Of a stretch of 29,811 bases of DNA, positions 15,801 to 23,771 are shown in pieces. The number at the start of each line of letters is the position of its first letter. Positions within the stretch are counted from its first letter, which is position 1. Both the position numbers and the translations under genes were made by a program. The stretch is from a virus. Under the pieces are notes generated by a model. The model saw nothing but the letters and a program-made list of their open reading frames with translations. It did not search any database and was not told the DNA's origin. The DNA lies in the IMG/VR virus record IMGVR_UViG_3300031569_000028, positions 1 to 29,811 of that record; one strand, written 5' to 3'.

Positions 15801-16302
15801 AGTAGGCATTACACCTAATTTATTAGCGAAGAATTTTACTGGTAGTGATGAAAGAGGCCGGAATTTTGGAAAAGGAGCCTTTTTGGGTTCTGCTAGTGAA
15901 GATGGCAATAATAAAAGCGTAAGCCTTCAAGATCAGTTAGACAGCTATGCTACTCAATGGATAAACATGGTTGGAAGTGCAAATGGCGTAGACCCATCCG
16001 TTATCGCTGATGTTATTGGCGGTGGTACAGCGGCTGGAATTCTTAATAGAACCAAGCCTGATGGCTCTTTAGCAAGCGGTATAGAAAGAATTCCTTTTGA
16101 TGGGTTTAGGGCAGAATTGCATGAAGGCGAAAGAGTACAGAGCGTAGCGGAAGTTAAAAGAGCTGATCTTATGGCTTCTGAGATGAATAGTCTGAGAGGT
16201 AATTTAAATGATCTTATGTTGGTAGTTGCAAAAGCAGTAAGCAAAACGGCTAGAATAGAGTCTCGTTGGGACATAAACGGACTGCCACCAACTAGGACTT
16301 AA
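12814..16302 (+). CDS. Tape measure protein
   Basis: The longest structural gene between the tail chaperone and distal tail genes, 1162 residues. The N-terminal 330 residues carry the phage tape-measure domain (GMGAASKSAMSKVKLLSGAL, KSISELSAITGATGKDL, DTSAAMKNAGVAAKLAG). Hydrophobic segments follow near residues 365-430, then helical coiled regions, and a Gly/Ala-rich hydrophobic zone at about 822-930 written in GCT/GGT triplets, possibly membrane-inserting during DNA entry. At roughly 1.5 angstroms per helical residue the tail would be about 170 nm long. The ending WDINGLPPTRT follows a short helix. No peptidase or lysozyme domain was recognised. Confidence 0.9.
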   Translation: MDVANLDVRVNSTSVKAASANIAGMGAASKSAMSKVKLLSGALVAMGAGRVLSKVISDTNQFTKSISELSAITGATGKDLAFYEEQAAQIGKTTTLSASQAATAFKLIASAKPDLLQSKEALAAVTKEAVTLAEAAGVDLASAASTVGVSLNQFGAEADQASRFVNVLAAGAKEGSSSITDTSAAMKNAGVAAKLAGLSFEEANVGVQLLAKGGLFAAEAGTGFRQVLLKLENEAEDKFKPSIVGLAGALENLAAENMSLTELTGLFGAEAMKSAAVMISGAGDARTLEAAITGTSIASEMAATNFDNMEGDMLSLNSANEGLAITFGKMLEPAIRKSLQAATDFSRKVDDFVKSDKFDDFIKILTISLQTLSVILFTKVIVSLVSTSTAFLTTASSAGILKVGLSALGGPIGVTVAALFGLYKILENVFGIDYETYIVYFKAIAIVTGNALKEIKVKWDDFADLVSSKVQSLFKYLADLFAPLIDFYASAINTLVGFYSGLFNFISTNAKIAATNFVDVFKNAFMNVKNSIANLSTNISSFYATMKVKAQSLYDSEAVTAAKMKVINDKKLASINSISSAFEAQRLKQIDVKEETGFLSNVYTSFTTTVNNVGGAFKDFGTDIVNTATTLQNASANQIKSASDSIGVLKTEFHKTTENVNLLGKAITVNTGQDGSFRVVNGVMAALATNTGAVASAADTTATNIEAVGSSSSAATPAVTALTVEQQTFATAVVNTQTAFATLIKDTIISGKLDFKSFFSSVKEGWKTMVSEFASKKIMDIIFGEGGITGFLGSLSGGMNGIIATITNGAKSMFASITGSAVSGATGSTAASVATNAAGGATGGAAAGAAGGATLGGVVAGAGQFIAGMTGSATGIAAGTMGPPTAAAMAGSGVTAGLQAGGAKLLALATNPVTIAIAVAAVAAKLLDKSGTMSANAGMLTQNLAGVDASRKFAIPKFASGAQFYGFKRREEQSTASAVVDSFATLDSALTEAALAVGITPNLLAKNFTGSDERGRNFGKGAFLGSASEDGNNKSVSLQDQLDSYATQWINMVGSANGVDPSVIADVIGGGTAAGILNRTKPDGSLASGIERIPFDGFRAELHEGERVQSVAEVKRADLMASEMNSLRGNLNDLMLVVAKAVSKTARIESRWDINGLPPTRT

Positions 16303-16304
16303 TC

Positions 16305-17225
16305 ATGCAAATTATTACCGCTCAAACATTAACCAATAGCACTCTGACATCTTCTTCTGTTCCTGAAAATGATACTACTGAGTGGACTTCTGGCGGCAGC
16401 TTTGCGATTAATGCGACCTGCATGGTTACCACTACGGCTAACGGTGCTGCTGTAGCAACTCATCTTATTTACAAGTCTGTTGCAGGGTCAAATAGCGGTA
16501 ATGACCCAACGGCTTCAACTGGACTAACCTACTGGACTCCTTTAAACAGCACTAATCGCTGGAAGATGTTTAATCAGACGGTTCAGCAGCAGACAGTTAA
16601 AACAGGAGGCTTTAATGTTGTCATAACTCCAGCGGCAATAGTTTCTGGTATATCAGTATTAAATGCAGATTGTGAATCAATTACTATACTGATGGTTGAC
16701 CCGTCTGAGGGAACAGTGTTTAACCAGACATTTTCAATGGTTTCAAATTCAGGAATCACTAGCTGGTATGCCTATTTTTTCACGCCAATAACCAGAGATA
16801 GCGACTTGGCTGTTCTTGGATTACCTCCTTACGCTAATGCCGTGATTACTGTTACATTCAATTCTACTGGTGATGCTAAATGTGGAGCTTTGGTCTTTGG
16901 GACTACACAAACAATTGGTATATCTCAATATGGCGCGTCTTTTGGTATACAAGACTATTCAACAAAAACCACTGATGCCGCTGGAAATGTTACTATTCAA
17001 GCTGGCAGCTTTAGCGATATAGCCGATGTGGATGTTTTAATAGAGACATCTCAGTTTGCAGAAATAAAGAAAATCCTTACAGATGCTCGATCTGTTCCTA
17101 GCGTTTGGGTGGTGGAGCCAAATGTTCAAGGATTAATTATTTACGGATATTTTAGGGAATTTAATATTTTAATGACTAATCCCAATGTATCTTTGACCAC
17201 GTTATCAATTGAGGGTTTAAATTAA
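16305..17225 (+). CDS. Distal tail / baseplate-type protein with carbohydrate-binding-like N-terminus
   Basis: A 306-residue beta-rich protein immediately after the tape measure. The N-terminal segment 'TYWTPLNSTNRWKMFNQTV' preceded by LIYKSVAGSNSGNDPTAST resembles the aromatic-rich carbohydrate-binding repeats of phage tail proteins, and the C-terminal half contains FREFNILMTNPNVSLTTLSI, typical of a distal tail or baseplate hub arm. Position suggests it sits at the tail tip and links the tube to the large fibre protein downstream. Exact hub role is not shown by sequence. Confidence 0.55.
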   Translation: MQIITAQTLTNSTLTSSSVPENDTTEWTSGGSFAINATCMVTTTANGAAVATHLIYKSVAGSNSGNDPTASTGLTYWTPLNSTNRWKMFNQTVQQQTVKTGGFNVVITPAAIVSGISVLNADCESITILMVDPSEGTVFNQTFSMVSNSGITSWYAYFFTPITRDSDLAVLGLPPYANAVITVTFNSTGDAKCGALVFGTTQTIGISQYGASFGIQDYSTKTTDAAGNVTIQAGSFSDIADVDVLIETSQFAEIKKILTDARSVPSVWVVEPNVQGLIIYGYFREFNILMTNPNVSLTTLSIEGLN

Positions 17226-20200
17226 ATGACCATTCCAACTATTACCGTCTTGCCTACAGCTCCAGCGAGAACTGATGCTCCAGCAGTCTTCAATACTAGG
17301 GCTGATGCTTTTCTAGGTGCGTTATACAGCCCTTTTTCTACGCAGATGAATACTTCAATCGGTGCAATGAATGTTGATATTGCTGGAGTAAATGCGGATG
17401 CAGTTGCTGCTGCTGGTTCTGCTAGTGCTGCTGCCGCTTCTGCTGCTGCTGCGGCTGGTGCTGCTGGCGTTACTGAATGGGTTAGTGGAACCACTTACGC
17501 TGAAGGCGATGCAACATGGTCTCCGATAACATATCAAACCTATCGTAGAAAAACTAATGGCGCAGGAACTACAGACCCAAGTGCTGACGCTACAAACTGG
17601 GAGAAGATATCATCTGTATTGCCCAATCAAGCAGGAAACTCTGGCAGGTTCTTACAGACTGATGGAACTTCAGCGACTTGGGCGGCGGCTGCTGCTGCGG
17701 CTGGCGAGATTCAAGCTGTGGCATCAGAAGCTATTACTGCTGGTCAAAGTCTTATTTTAAAAGCAAACGGCCAAGCTGCTCGTGTATCAGGAACTCAGCT
17801 TGCTGGTTATGAAACTTCATACGTTAATGCTGCTGGACCATCAGCGGTTATTAGAACCGCATTTGATGAGGCGAACAAGAAAATAATAATTGCACAATCC
17901 AGCAATATTGCTCCAGTAGGTCTTAATGTGCGGGTCGGTGTGGTTACTTCGGGAGGCATTGTTTTTGGCACTGCTGCGGTGACTTATGCAGCTCATAGCT
18001 GGGCGTTCGATGTTGGTTATGATGAGTCAGCAGAAAGAGTGATTGTCGCATACAAAGGTGCTTCTAATTACGGTTATGTAGTCATTGGTCAAATAATAGG
18101 GTCAAATATTTCTTTTGGAACTCCGGTTCAATTTACTACCACGCAGCCATATACCATTTCTCTCAGCAAGGATACGGCAAACAATAAGTGGACTATGGCA
18201 TGGTCTAACAACGGAACTGCTCTATACGGCTCGATAATAACAATCAGCAATATAACACCGTCAATTACTACTCCAGCAAATCTTTCTGTTGGTGCTACTC
18301 ATGTTAGCTCTATGTACGATGCAGTAAATGCTCGAACGGTTATCGCGGCTGCTTACGGAACTGGTGGGGTTAGAGCGGTAGCCTTTACTTCTAATGGAAG
18401 CGTATTAACAAAAGTAGGAACAGGGGCTAACCCAGAAATAACGGTATCTATATTTGGAGCTGACCAGAGAAACCAATGTATTGTTTATAACTCACAAGAA
18501 GATGTTTATGTTGTCTCATGTGAAGACAGTGCTAGGAAGGCGTATGCTTTTGCATGGAAAATAAATGCGATATCAACTACAACATTAGCGGTTACGGTGG
18601 CTGACGCAGGGTCTGGGAATAAATATTATATAGATGGCGTTCTACAAGCGAGTCTCCAATTAACCGAAGGTAATACTTATATATTTGATCAGTCTGCATC
18701 AACTAATACAGGTCATCCATTAGTTTTATCTACAACATCTGACGGAACTCATGGCGGCGGTACTGCTTATACAACTGGGGTAACTACTGTAGGAACTGCT
18801 GGAAGCGCAGGAGCTTACACGCAGATAGTCGTGGCGACATCTGCACCAACTTTATATTATTACTGCTCTGCTCATTCAGGAATGGGAGGTACTGCTAGCA
18901 CACCTGTTTTTGCTACTTATTCTGCTGGCACACCTATCAAATTAAACAACAACGCAATAAATGATTCCAATGATTACAGTACCCAAACCGCAGTATATAT
19001 GACTGCAATTAATACGACTTATATAAGAACAAATACAGTAGGCAGCGGGCAGCAAAAATATAATGAAATAACAGTTTCAGGAACAACTATTTCTGAAAAC
19101 GGGAAATCAAGAACAATAGACCCGAGATATTTTGGAAACTCTGTACAAGACACTGCTGTTAGTTCAGCGATTTATGCAAGCTCGATAAATGCTATTTGTG
19201 TTGTTTCTGCTAATAGCGCGGGAGACCCAGACGGAACTTTCGCAAAAGTAATTTCTGTCGGATATGAAACTACAAATGCCGCCGATTATATCGGCTTGGC
19301 TGCTGAAGATATTGCCTCTGGAGCAACTGGTAGGATAAACATAATTAGTGCAACAAATAACAGCGTATCTGGTCTATCAACAAACACTGAATATTGGTTG
19401 GCTTATGATGGTTCTTTTTCTAGCACTGAAACAACTTTTTCTAAAATTGGCCTTGCTAGAAGCTCGACAAGTATACTGCTAACTGCAAACTCACTGAATG
19501 CTACTTTTCCTGCTTACACTTCAAGAAGAGCTTACGAAGTAAATGGCGGGGTTTCCTCTGGCGATTTGTTATTTGTTGATAGTTCTGGATTACCAGCACC
19601 AATAGAAAAAAGATTTACTGTTGCGACTGAAAAAGCAAACCCAATGAATAATTACAGTGGGGCCTCACCAAGTGTCCTCGCAACTTTTACTCAAGGTTAT
19701 TTTGCTAATCTTCCCACTCCTGATGGTGGCGGGCTAATGGTTATGCTAGGCACAAGCAACTATCCCTATGTAATTCCGTACGTTAACAATGGTGGAACTA
19801 TAACTTTTGGGTATGCTTATAATATTAATAACGGTTATGGAGTTTCAAATACTCCAGCAATGTATTTTGATGCCGTCTGGGATGACGCTGTGGGGCAGTG
19901 GGTTTTTATCATTCAGCATTCTACAAGTTATTACGTCTATATGTTCTACGCGAGGAAAAAAAATAATGACGTTATAATGGAGTCTAGTCACAATGGCGGG
20001 AACAGTATAACAAAAGACTACCTTGGAGCTTATGGAGGAAACAATTGGGGCGTTCAGCTAGGCCTTTTCCCACAAACTGGTGACTATGTAGCCATGATGC
20101 AAAATGCTAGTGGTGGCAGCTACGCGAATATTCAATTCAGAAGACACGCTCCAACCACAGGCAAATCAACTCTAGTTGGTGCTGCTTTTTCTGGGGGACT

Positions 20201-21029
20201 TCCGGTTACGCTGGCCTGGGGGTGGGGATGGAATAGCCGAGATAATATTTATTATATGAATAAAAAGTATTCTGCTCAATATTATTTTGATGGGTATATT
20301 TATAATGCGGCAAGTGATGTATATCAAACTTCTGGCACTGGCGCGTTTGCGAACTTTTATATAGCTGGAACCTCGTTTCCTAGTCATTCCAATTCGACTT
20401 ATGCGGTAGGTATTCCTTCAGTTTATGACCCTGCTTCGCAGAAGATGCTGTTTATGCATATAGGTGCTAGTGGCTACTATATGAATATTACTGCTCTGAC
20501 TATTTCAGCCACGACTCCATACTTAGCTGTGGTTGCAGGCTCAACATGGACAGACTCTTATAATACTTATAATACATATTCAAAACCAAGATGGCAGGTA
20601 GCTGGTGAATCAGGAATTTGTATTATAGGCACTGGCGGGAGGGTGCGCTCATATATGTTTGATGGGACAGTTATATATAGAGTCGGTTCGCAAAATGCTT
20701 CGACATACAATTCAAATGGGGTTTACTATCAGCCTCAAACTGACACTATATATCAGAGCTGGAGAACCGCTACTACCACTGGTTATTATAGTTATGCATT
20801 CAGCAGTTTTAGTTCTAACTCTACGTCATTTTTTGGTATTGCTAACTCAAACACAGCTCTTGGATTAAATGCTGAAGTTGATTTGATAGGGGGAATAAAC
20901 ACTTCTCAATCAGGGCTTCTTGGAGGTAGTACCTATTATGCTGGAGCAGATGGGGTTTTAACAACCAGCTCTAATACCAGCCGAGTTGGGTTGGCTATCA
21001 ATGCTACTAATATGTACATCAAAGGATAA
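17226..21029 (+). CDS. Large multidomain tail tip / receptor-binding protein
   Basis: A 1267-residue tail protein. Residues 1-45 (ARTDAPAVFNTRADAFLGAL) match the N-terminal virion-attachment motif of many tail fibres; an Ala-rich linker follows (60-81); residues 84-128 (EWVSGTTYAEGDATW...YRRKTN) look like a chitinase-type carbohydrate-binding module. Residues about 170-445 contain repeated 'D-x-V-I-V-A-Y ... Y-G-x-V-I-G-x-x-x-G-x-x-I-S-F-G' units, consistent with a beta-propeller. Residues 453-563 form a cupredoxin-like domain with H497, C547, H550 and M553. After that come two 'SGLSTNTEYWLAYDG'-type tip repeats (about 680-760 and at the C-terminus). It is the likely host-recognition protein; target unknown. 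Confidence 0.75.
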   Translation: MTIPTITVLPTAPARTDAPAVFNTRADAFLGALYSPFSTQMNTSIGAMNVDIAGVNADAVAAAGSASAAAASAAAAAGAAGVTEWVSGTTYAEGDATWSPITYQTYRRKTNGAGTTDPSADATNWEKISSVLPNQAGNSGRFLQTDGTSATWAAAAAAAGEIQAVASEAITAGQSLILKANGQAARVSGTQLAGYETSYVNAAGPSAVIRTAFDEANKKIIIAQSSNIAPVGLNVRVGVVTSGGIVFGTAAVTYAAHSWAFDVGYDESAERVIVAYKGASNYGYVVIGQIIGSNISFGTPVQFTTTQPYTISLSKDTANNKWTMAWSNNGTALYGSIITISNITPSITTPANLSVGATHVSSMYDAVNARTVIAAAYGTGGVRAVAFTSNGSVLTKVGTGANPEITVSIFGADQRNQCIVYNSQEDVYVVSCEDSARKAYAFAWKINAISTTTLAVTVADAGSGNKYYIDGVLQASLQLTEGNTYIFDQSASTNTGHPLVLSTTSDGTHGGGTAYTTGVTTVGTAGSAGAYTQIVVATSAPTLYYYCSAHSGMGGTASTPVFATYSAGTPIKLNNNAINDSNDYSTQTAVYMTAINTTYIRTNTVGSGQQKYNEITVSGTTISENGKSRTIDPRYFGNSVQDTAVSSAIYASSINAICVVSANSAGDPDGTFAKVISVGYETTNAADYIGLAAEDIASGATGRINIISATNNSVSGLSTNTEYWLAYDGSFSSTETTFSKIGLARSSTSILLTANSLNATFPAYTSRRAYEVNGGVSSGDLLFVDSSGLPAPIEKRFTVATEKANPMNNYSGASPSVLATFTQGYFANLPTPDGGGLMVMLGTSNYPYVIPYVNNGGTITFGYAYNINNGYGVSNTPAMYFDAVWDDAVGQWVFIIQHSTSYYVYMFYARKKNNDVIMESSHNGGNSITKDYLGAYGGNNWGVQLGLFPQTGDYVAMMQNASGGSYANIQFRRHAPTTGKSTLVGAAFSGGLPVTLAWGWGWNSRDNIYYMNKKYSAQYYFDGYIYNAASDVYQTSGTGAFANFYIAGTSFPSHSNSTYAVGIPSVYDPASQKMLFMHIGASGYYMNITALTISATTPYLAVVAGSTWTDSYNTYNTYSKPRWQVAGESGICIIGTGGRVRSYMFDGTVIYRVGSQNASTYNSNGVYYQPQTDTIYQSWRTATTTGYYSYAFSSFSSNSTSFFGIANSNTALGLNAEVDLIGGINTSQSGLLGGSTYYAGADGVLTTSSNTSRVGLAINATNMYIKG

Positions 21030-21031
21030 GT

Positions 21032-21343
21032 ATGAATATTTTAGTTAACAATGAAGATAATTGGGTGATTGCTAGTTTTGATGAAGATGTATCCCTTGAA
21101 TATACGCCTACTCTATGCGCTCACGCTCCAATTAATGCTTTTTATAGTGGGTATGATAATGATAATTCAAAAATTGTTGAAGAGGTAACTCTGCCAGACG
21201 ATTATGTTGATCTTAAATATTGCTATGATTCAGAGTCTGAGACTTGGTCTGAAAATGAGACTTATGCTTCTTGGGAAGAAACTCCAGAAGTTGGAGAACA
21301 TGACCCTAATCCGGTAGATGCAGAAGAGTTACTTAATAGGTAG
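21032..21343 (+). CDS. Small acidic protein after the tail fibre gene
   Basis: A 103-residue very acidic protein (starting MNILVNNEDNWVIASFDEDV) three bases downstream of the large tail gene. The acidic C-terminus (WSENETYASWEETPEVGEHD) and the position suggest a tail-fibre assembly chaperone or an accessory tail protein, but it lacks a family signature that I can name. No signal peptide or membrane segment. The following gene starts nine bases after the stop. Confidence 0.55.
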   Translation: MNILVNNEDNWVIASFDEDVSLEYTPTLCAHAPINAFYSGYDNDNSKIVEEVTLPDDYVDLKYCYDSESETWSENETYASWEETPEVGEHDPNPVDAEELLNR

Positions 21344-21352
21344 ATAATAGTT

Positions 21353-21598
21353 ATGACTAAAGACGAGATGGCAAAACTGGTGGAGCAGTCCGCAGAACTT
21401 GGAGCCAGAAAAGCCTTGAGAGATATTGGTCTTAGCGATGATGATGCTCTGTCCGATGTGTCTGAGCTTCGGGGACTGCTTGAGTCTTGGCGTTCTGCAA
21501 AGCGAACAGTTGGGAAAACAGTCTTACAAGCACTAACTACTTTATTATTGTCCGCTTTTATTGCTGGCTCTTATCTTAATTTCTTCAATAAGCAATGA
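21353..21598 (+). CDS. Small membrane protein, DUF6127-like
   Basis: An 81-residue protein with an N-terminal soluble part (ALRDIGLSDDDALSDVSELRGL, followed by LESWRSAKRTVGKT) and one C-terminal membrane segment (LQALTTLLLSAFIAGSYLNF). The 'DxxxLRxLLxxWRxAKR' arrangement plus one membrane helix resembles DUF6127-type proteins in lysis regions of proteobacterial phages. It is the first of four membrane proteins before the endolysin and could be an accessory holin; that function is inference from position. Confidence 0.65.
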   Translation: MTKDEMAKLVEQSAELGARKALRDIGLSDDDALSDVSELRGLLESWRSAKRTVGKTVLQALTTLLLSAFIAGSYLNFFNKQ

Positions 21599-21601
21599 TA
21601 A

Positions 21602-22084
21602 ATGATAGGCGAAATAGCTCTACTCATAAAAGGACTCGATACAGCCTGCAAACTGGTTAGAACAGGTCTTGACCGCAAGAAAGACATCGAGGCAATGGGT
21701 AGTGAGATTTCTTCGTTCTTTGCTTCTAAGGAAGAGATTGAAGCCAAGATTGAAGAAGTAAAAAGAAACCAAGGCGGCTATGCAGGCTCTGCCCTAGAAG
21801 AAGCCATCCAGATAGAGCAGCAAGCTCAAAAGATAAATGACATGATGTCCCGAATTGGGAAAGAGTACAGTCGGCAAGGCAAGTCACACAAATGGGCTAA
21901 AGTAAAAAAAGACGCAGCAAATATTCAAAAGAATCGAGATTTCAATTTGGCTCAAGCTAATAGAAGAAAAATACTTAAAGATAAAAGAGATGAAGATTTT
22001 TATCTCATTGTAAAACTGGTTGTTGGTCTAGTTATATTAATGATTGGAGTTGCAGGATTAGTTTTTACACTCGCTATTAACTGA
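21602..22084 (+). CDS. Coiled-coil membrane-anchored protein
   Basis: A 160-residue protein with a long basic coiled coil (about 35-125, e.g. SKEEIEAKIEEVKRNQGGYA) and a single C-terminal membrane segment (LIVKLVVGLVILMIGVAGLV). I recall similar 'helical domain plus tail anchor' proteins beside lysis genes of aquatic phages, without known function. It starts three bases after the preceding stop. It may act as an envelope-spanning or holin-associated factor; neither a lipobox nor a spanin pair is visible. Confidence 0.6.
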   Translation: MIGEIALLIKGLDTACKLVRTGLDRKKDIEAMGSEISSFFASKEEIEAKIEEVKRNQGGYAGSALEEAIQIEQQAQKINDMMSRIGKEYSRQGKSHKWAKVKKDAANIQKNRDFNLAQANRRKILKDKRDEDFYLIVKLVVGLVILMIGVAGLVFTLAIN

Positions 22085-22094
22085 GGATTTTAAA

Positions 22095-22229
22095 ATGGAA
22101 ATGATAAAAAACGCATTAGCCAAAGTTGGCAGTCCAGTGTCTCAGATTATTGATGATACAGAGCATCATATTCTAGGCGGTATCATCGTAGCACTGTTAC
22201 TGGGCGTTGCTCTCTGGATATTTATCTAA
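22095..22229 (+). CDS. Very small membrane protein (44 aa)
   Basis: Starting at ATG 22095, with GAGGA 8-12 bases upstream, this frame encodes an amphipathic start (EMIKNALAKVGSPVSQIIDD), then a single membrane segment (ILGGIIVALLLGVALWIFI) to the end. The stop directly abuts the ATG of the holin gene at 22230. Good ribosome site and spacing support it. It could be a pinholin- or antiholin-like partner of the downstream holin; that is inference. Confidence 0.6.
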   Translation: MEMIKNALAKVGSPVSQIIDDTEHHILGGIIVALLLGVALWIFI

Positions 22230-22604
22230 ATGCTTGCCTCGCTTACTGCTTTGATTGGCCCAGCCATGACAATTCTGGAGAAGGCAATTCCAGACAAAGA
22301 CCTGCGCGAGAAGCTATCGCATGAGCTGGCAGTGCTTGCAGATAAGCAGATGACCGCTCAGATAGAGGTCAATAAGGTTGAAGCAAGTCATCCTAGCCTC
22401 TTTGTATCGGGATGGCGTCCGGCTTGCGGATGGGTCTGTATCTCTGCTCTCGCATACTCAACAATCATTTCTCCAATTCTAGGCATCTGGGTTGTTGTCC
22501 CAGAGGTAGACGTTTCATTGCTCACTACAGTCCTAATGGGTATGCTTGGCCTCGGTGCTATGCGCTCATTTGAGAAAACTAAAGGCGTGAGCAGGGAGAA
22601 GTAA
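22230..22604 (+). CDS. Holin, superfamily III / GTA-type
   Basis: A 124-residue protein in the pattern of the 3-TMS holin family: a soluble helical N-part (LEKAIPDKDLREKLSHELAV), the characteristic NKVEASHPSLFVSGWRPACG (residues 47-66), then membrane segments around 66-82, 83-99 and a shorter C-terminal hydrophobic helix with LLTTVLMGMLGLGAMRSFEK. Such holins permeabilise the inner membrane at the end of infection to release or activate endolysin. Abuts the endolysin gene, whose start lies directly after its stop. Confidence 0.85.
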   Translation: MLASLTALIGPAMTILEKAIPDKDLREKLSHELAVLADKQMTAQIEVNKVEASHPSLFVSGWRPACGWVCISALAYSTIISPILGIWVVVPEVDVSLLTTVLMGMLGLGAMRSFEKTKGVSREK

Positions 22605-23042
22605 ATGCTGAACTTAATCGAGATGCTAAAAAGGCATGAGGGTGAGGTCGTTACTAATGGCCGTCATCTAATATATAAATGCTCTGCTGGTCATTGGACA
22701 ATAGGAATAGGCAGGAATGTTGATGTAAACGGCGGGCTAGGTCTTTCAGAAAAAGAGGTAGACTTTTTACTTGAGCAAGACATTGAGCGCGTAATTAAAG
22801 AACTGAGTACAGAATACGCGTGGTTCAACCATTTGGATGACGTTCGTAAAGACGCAATGATAGATATCAGCTTTAATCTCGGTGCTACTAAATTGCGTAA
22901 ATTCCTATTAGCACTAGATGCGATGGCAATAGCAGATTATCAAACTGCTTCAGAGGAATTCCTAGACTCTGACTGGAGTAGAACCGTTAAGGGTCGCTCT
23001 GTTGAGCTGGCAGCTATGATAGAAACTGGCGAGTATCAATAA
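22605..23042 (+). CDS. Endolysin, GH24 (T4-lysozyme type) muramidase
   Basis: A 145-residue lysozyme-fold enzyme cleaving the MurNAc-GlcNAc bond. The active site block is RHEGEV with the catalytic Glu E12, and IYKCSAGHWTIGIGRNVD with T32. The T4 lysozyme motif E-D-T is kept except that C26 occupies the Asp20-equivalent position, at the same six-residue distance to Thr. DVRKDAMIDISFNLGATKL and SDWSRTVKGRSVELAAMI are the usual C-terminal helices. No signal or anchor sequence is visible, so export depends on the holin just upstream. Confidence 0.9.
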   Translation: MLNLIEMLKRHEGEVVTNGRHLIYKCSAGHWTIGIGRNVDVNGGLGLSEKEVDFLLEQDIERVIKELSTEYAWFNHLDDVRKDAMIDISFNLGATKLRKFLLALDAMAIADYQTASEEFLDSDWSRTVKGRSVELAAMIETGEYQ

Positions 23043-23059
23043 CTGAAAAGGAAAAAATT

Positions 23060-23374
23060 ATGTCAGACATAAAATATACAGATGAGATGACAGATGAGAT
23101 GGCAGAAGAAATTATAAAAGAGATTCCAGAAGTTATAGACGAAGCTCCAAAAAAAGTTAAGACTCTAAAGAAAGCCAACCAAAAGTTTGCGGCTCCCTAT
23201 GGCTCTGAAAAATCGGTTGGCAAGAATGTTGATGTGAAGTGTTCTAGCAGCAACAGAAAGGCTAGTTATGACTCAAATGCTCAACAGCTAACAATTACCC
23301 AGAACGGTATAACGATAATGGTTAGCCCCTGTAAAACAGAGAGGCAAGCTATAAGACTAGCTGCTAAGTTCTAA
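23060..23374 (+). CDS. Hypothetical protein (104 aa)
   Basis: A 104-residue protein with AAGGA before the ATG. The N-terminus has the short tandem unit TDEMTDEM, from a 12-base direct repeat (about 23080-23103), an acidic region, a Lys-rich linker (APKKVKTLKKANQKFAAPYG) and a strand-rich C-terminal domain (QLTITQNGITIMVSPCKTE). It is the last plus-strand gene of the late region and overlaps the end of the converging minus-strand gene by 11 bases. I recognise no family. Confidence 0.6.
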   Translation: MSDIKYTDEMTDEMAEEIIKEIPEVIDEAPKKVKTLKKANQKFAAPYGSEKSVGKNVDVKCSSSNRKASYDSNAQQLTITQNGITIMVSPCKTERQAIRLAAKF

Positions 23375-23771
23375 AGCCATGACCCCTGTATGGATTTTTA
23401 TCAGAGACATCAAATTCTAAAGGTCTCTGATAAATTTTGTACGATTGAAGAAGGTATTCTGTTTTTCCAATTGCCATGCGTTTGATAGTAGAACCTTTTC
23501 TTAAAAAAATGCGCTGACGTAATCCATGCCCGTCCTCTTGGGCAATAATAGCCAGCCTGTAGAATGGACCAGACATAATGTCACCAAGTACCGGCTTGTA
23601 ATTGTAAACCTTCTCACCCTTTACAATTGTATGCGGTACACATTCTTTTGAATAAAAGCTCCAAAAGTTTTTCTTTGTTGTATTAGAATCAACTCTAAGA
23701 TTAGTCAAATCTATCCCAGCGACCAACTGACCGCCACGAGAATTAGTAGTAGCTTGTGCGAATCCACTCAT
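23364..23771 (-). CDS. Hypothetical phage protein (135 aa)
   Basis: A soluble 135-residue protein ending the minus-strand operon, its TAG stop lying inside the end of the converging plus-strand gene. It is beta-rich (VKGEKVYNYKPVLGDIMSG, YRLAIIAQEDG, RIFLRKGSTIKRMAIGKTEY), resembling a small DNA- or protein-binding domain, without a recognised signature. It starts directly after the NinG stop, so it is expressed with recombination genes. It might be an accessory replication or recombination factor, by context only. Confidence 0.6.
   Translation of the reverse strand: MSGFAQATTNSRGGQLVAGIDLTNLRVDSNTTKKNFWSFYSKECVPHTIVKGEKVYNYKPVLGDIMSGPFYRLAIIAQEDGHGLRQRIFLRKGSTIKRMAIGKTEYLLQSYKIYQRPLEFDVSDKNPYRGHGFRT

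Noticed and set aside
13434-16274. Several minus-strand open frames of 80-120 codons opposite the tape measure gene
   Set aside because: They mirror the Ala/Gly/Ser-rich codon pattern of the real gene and show no ribosome sites or recognisable protein.
17222-17537. Minus-strand Ala- and Ser-rich frames opposite the tail fibre gene start
   Set aside because: Low-complexity shadows of the GCT-triplet linker.
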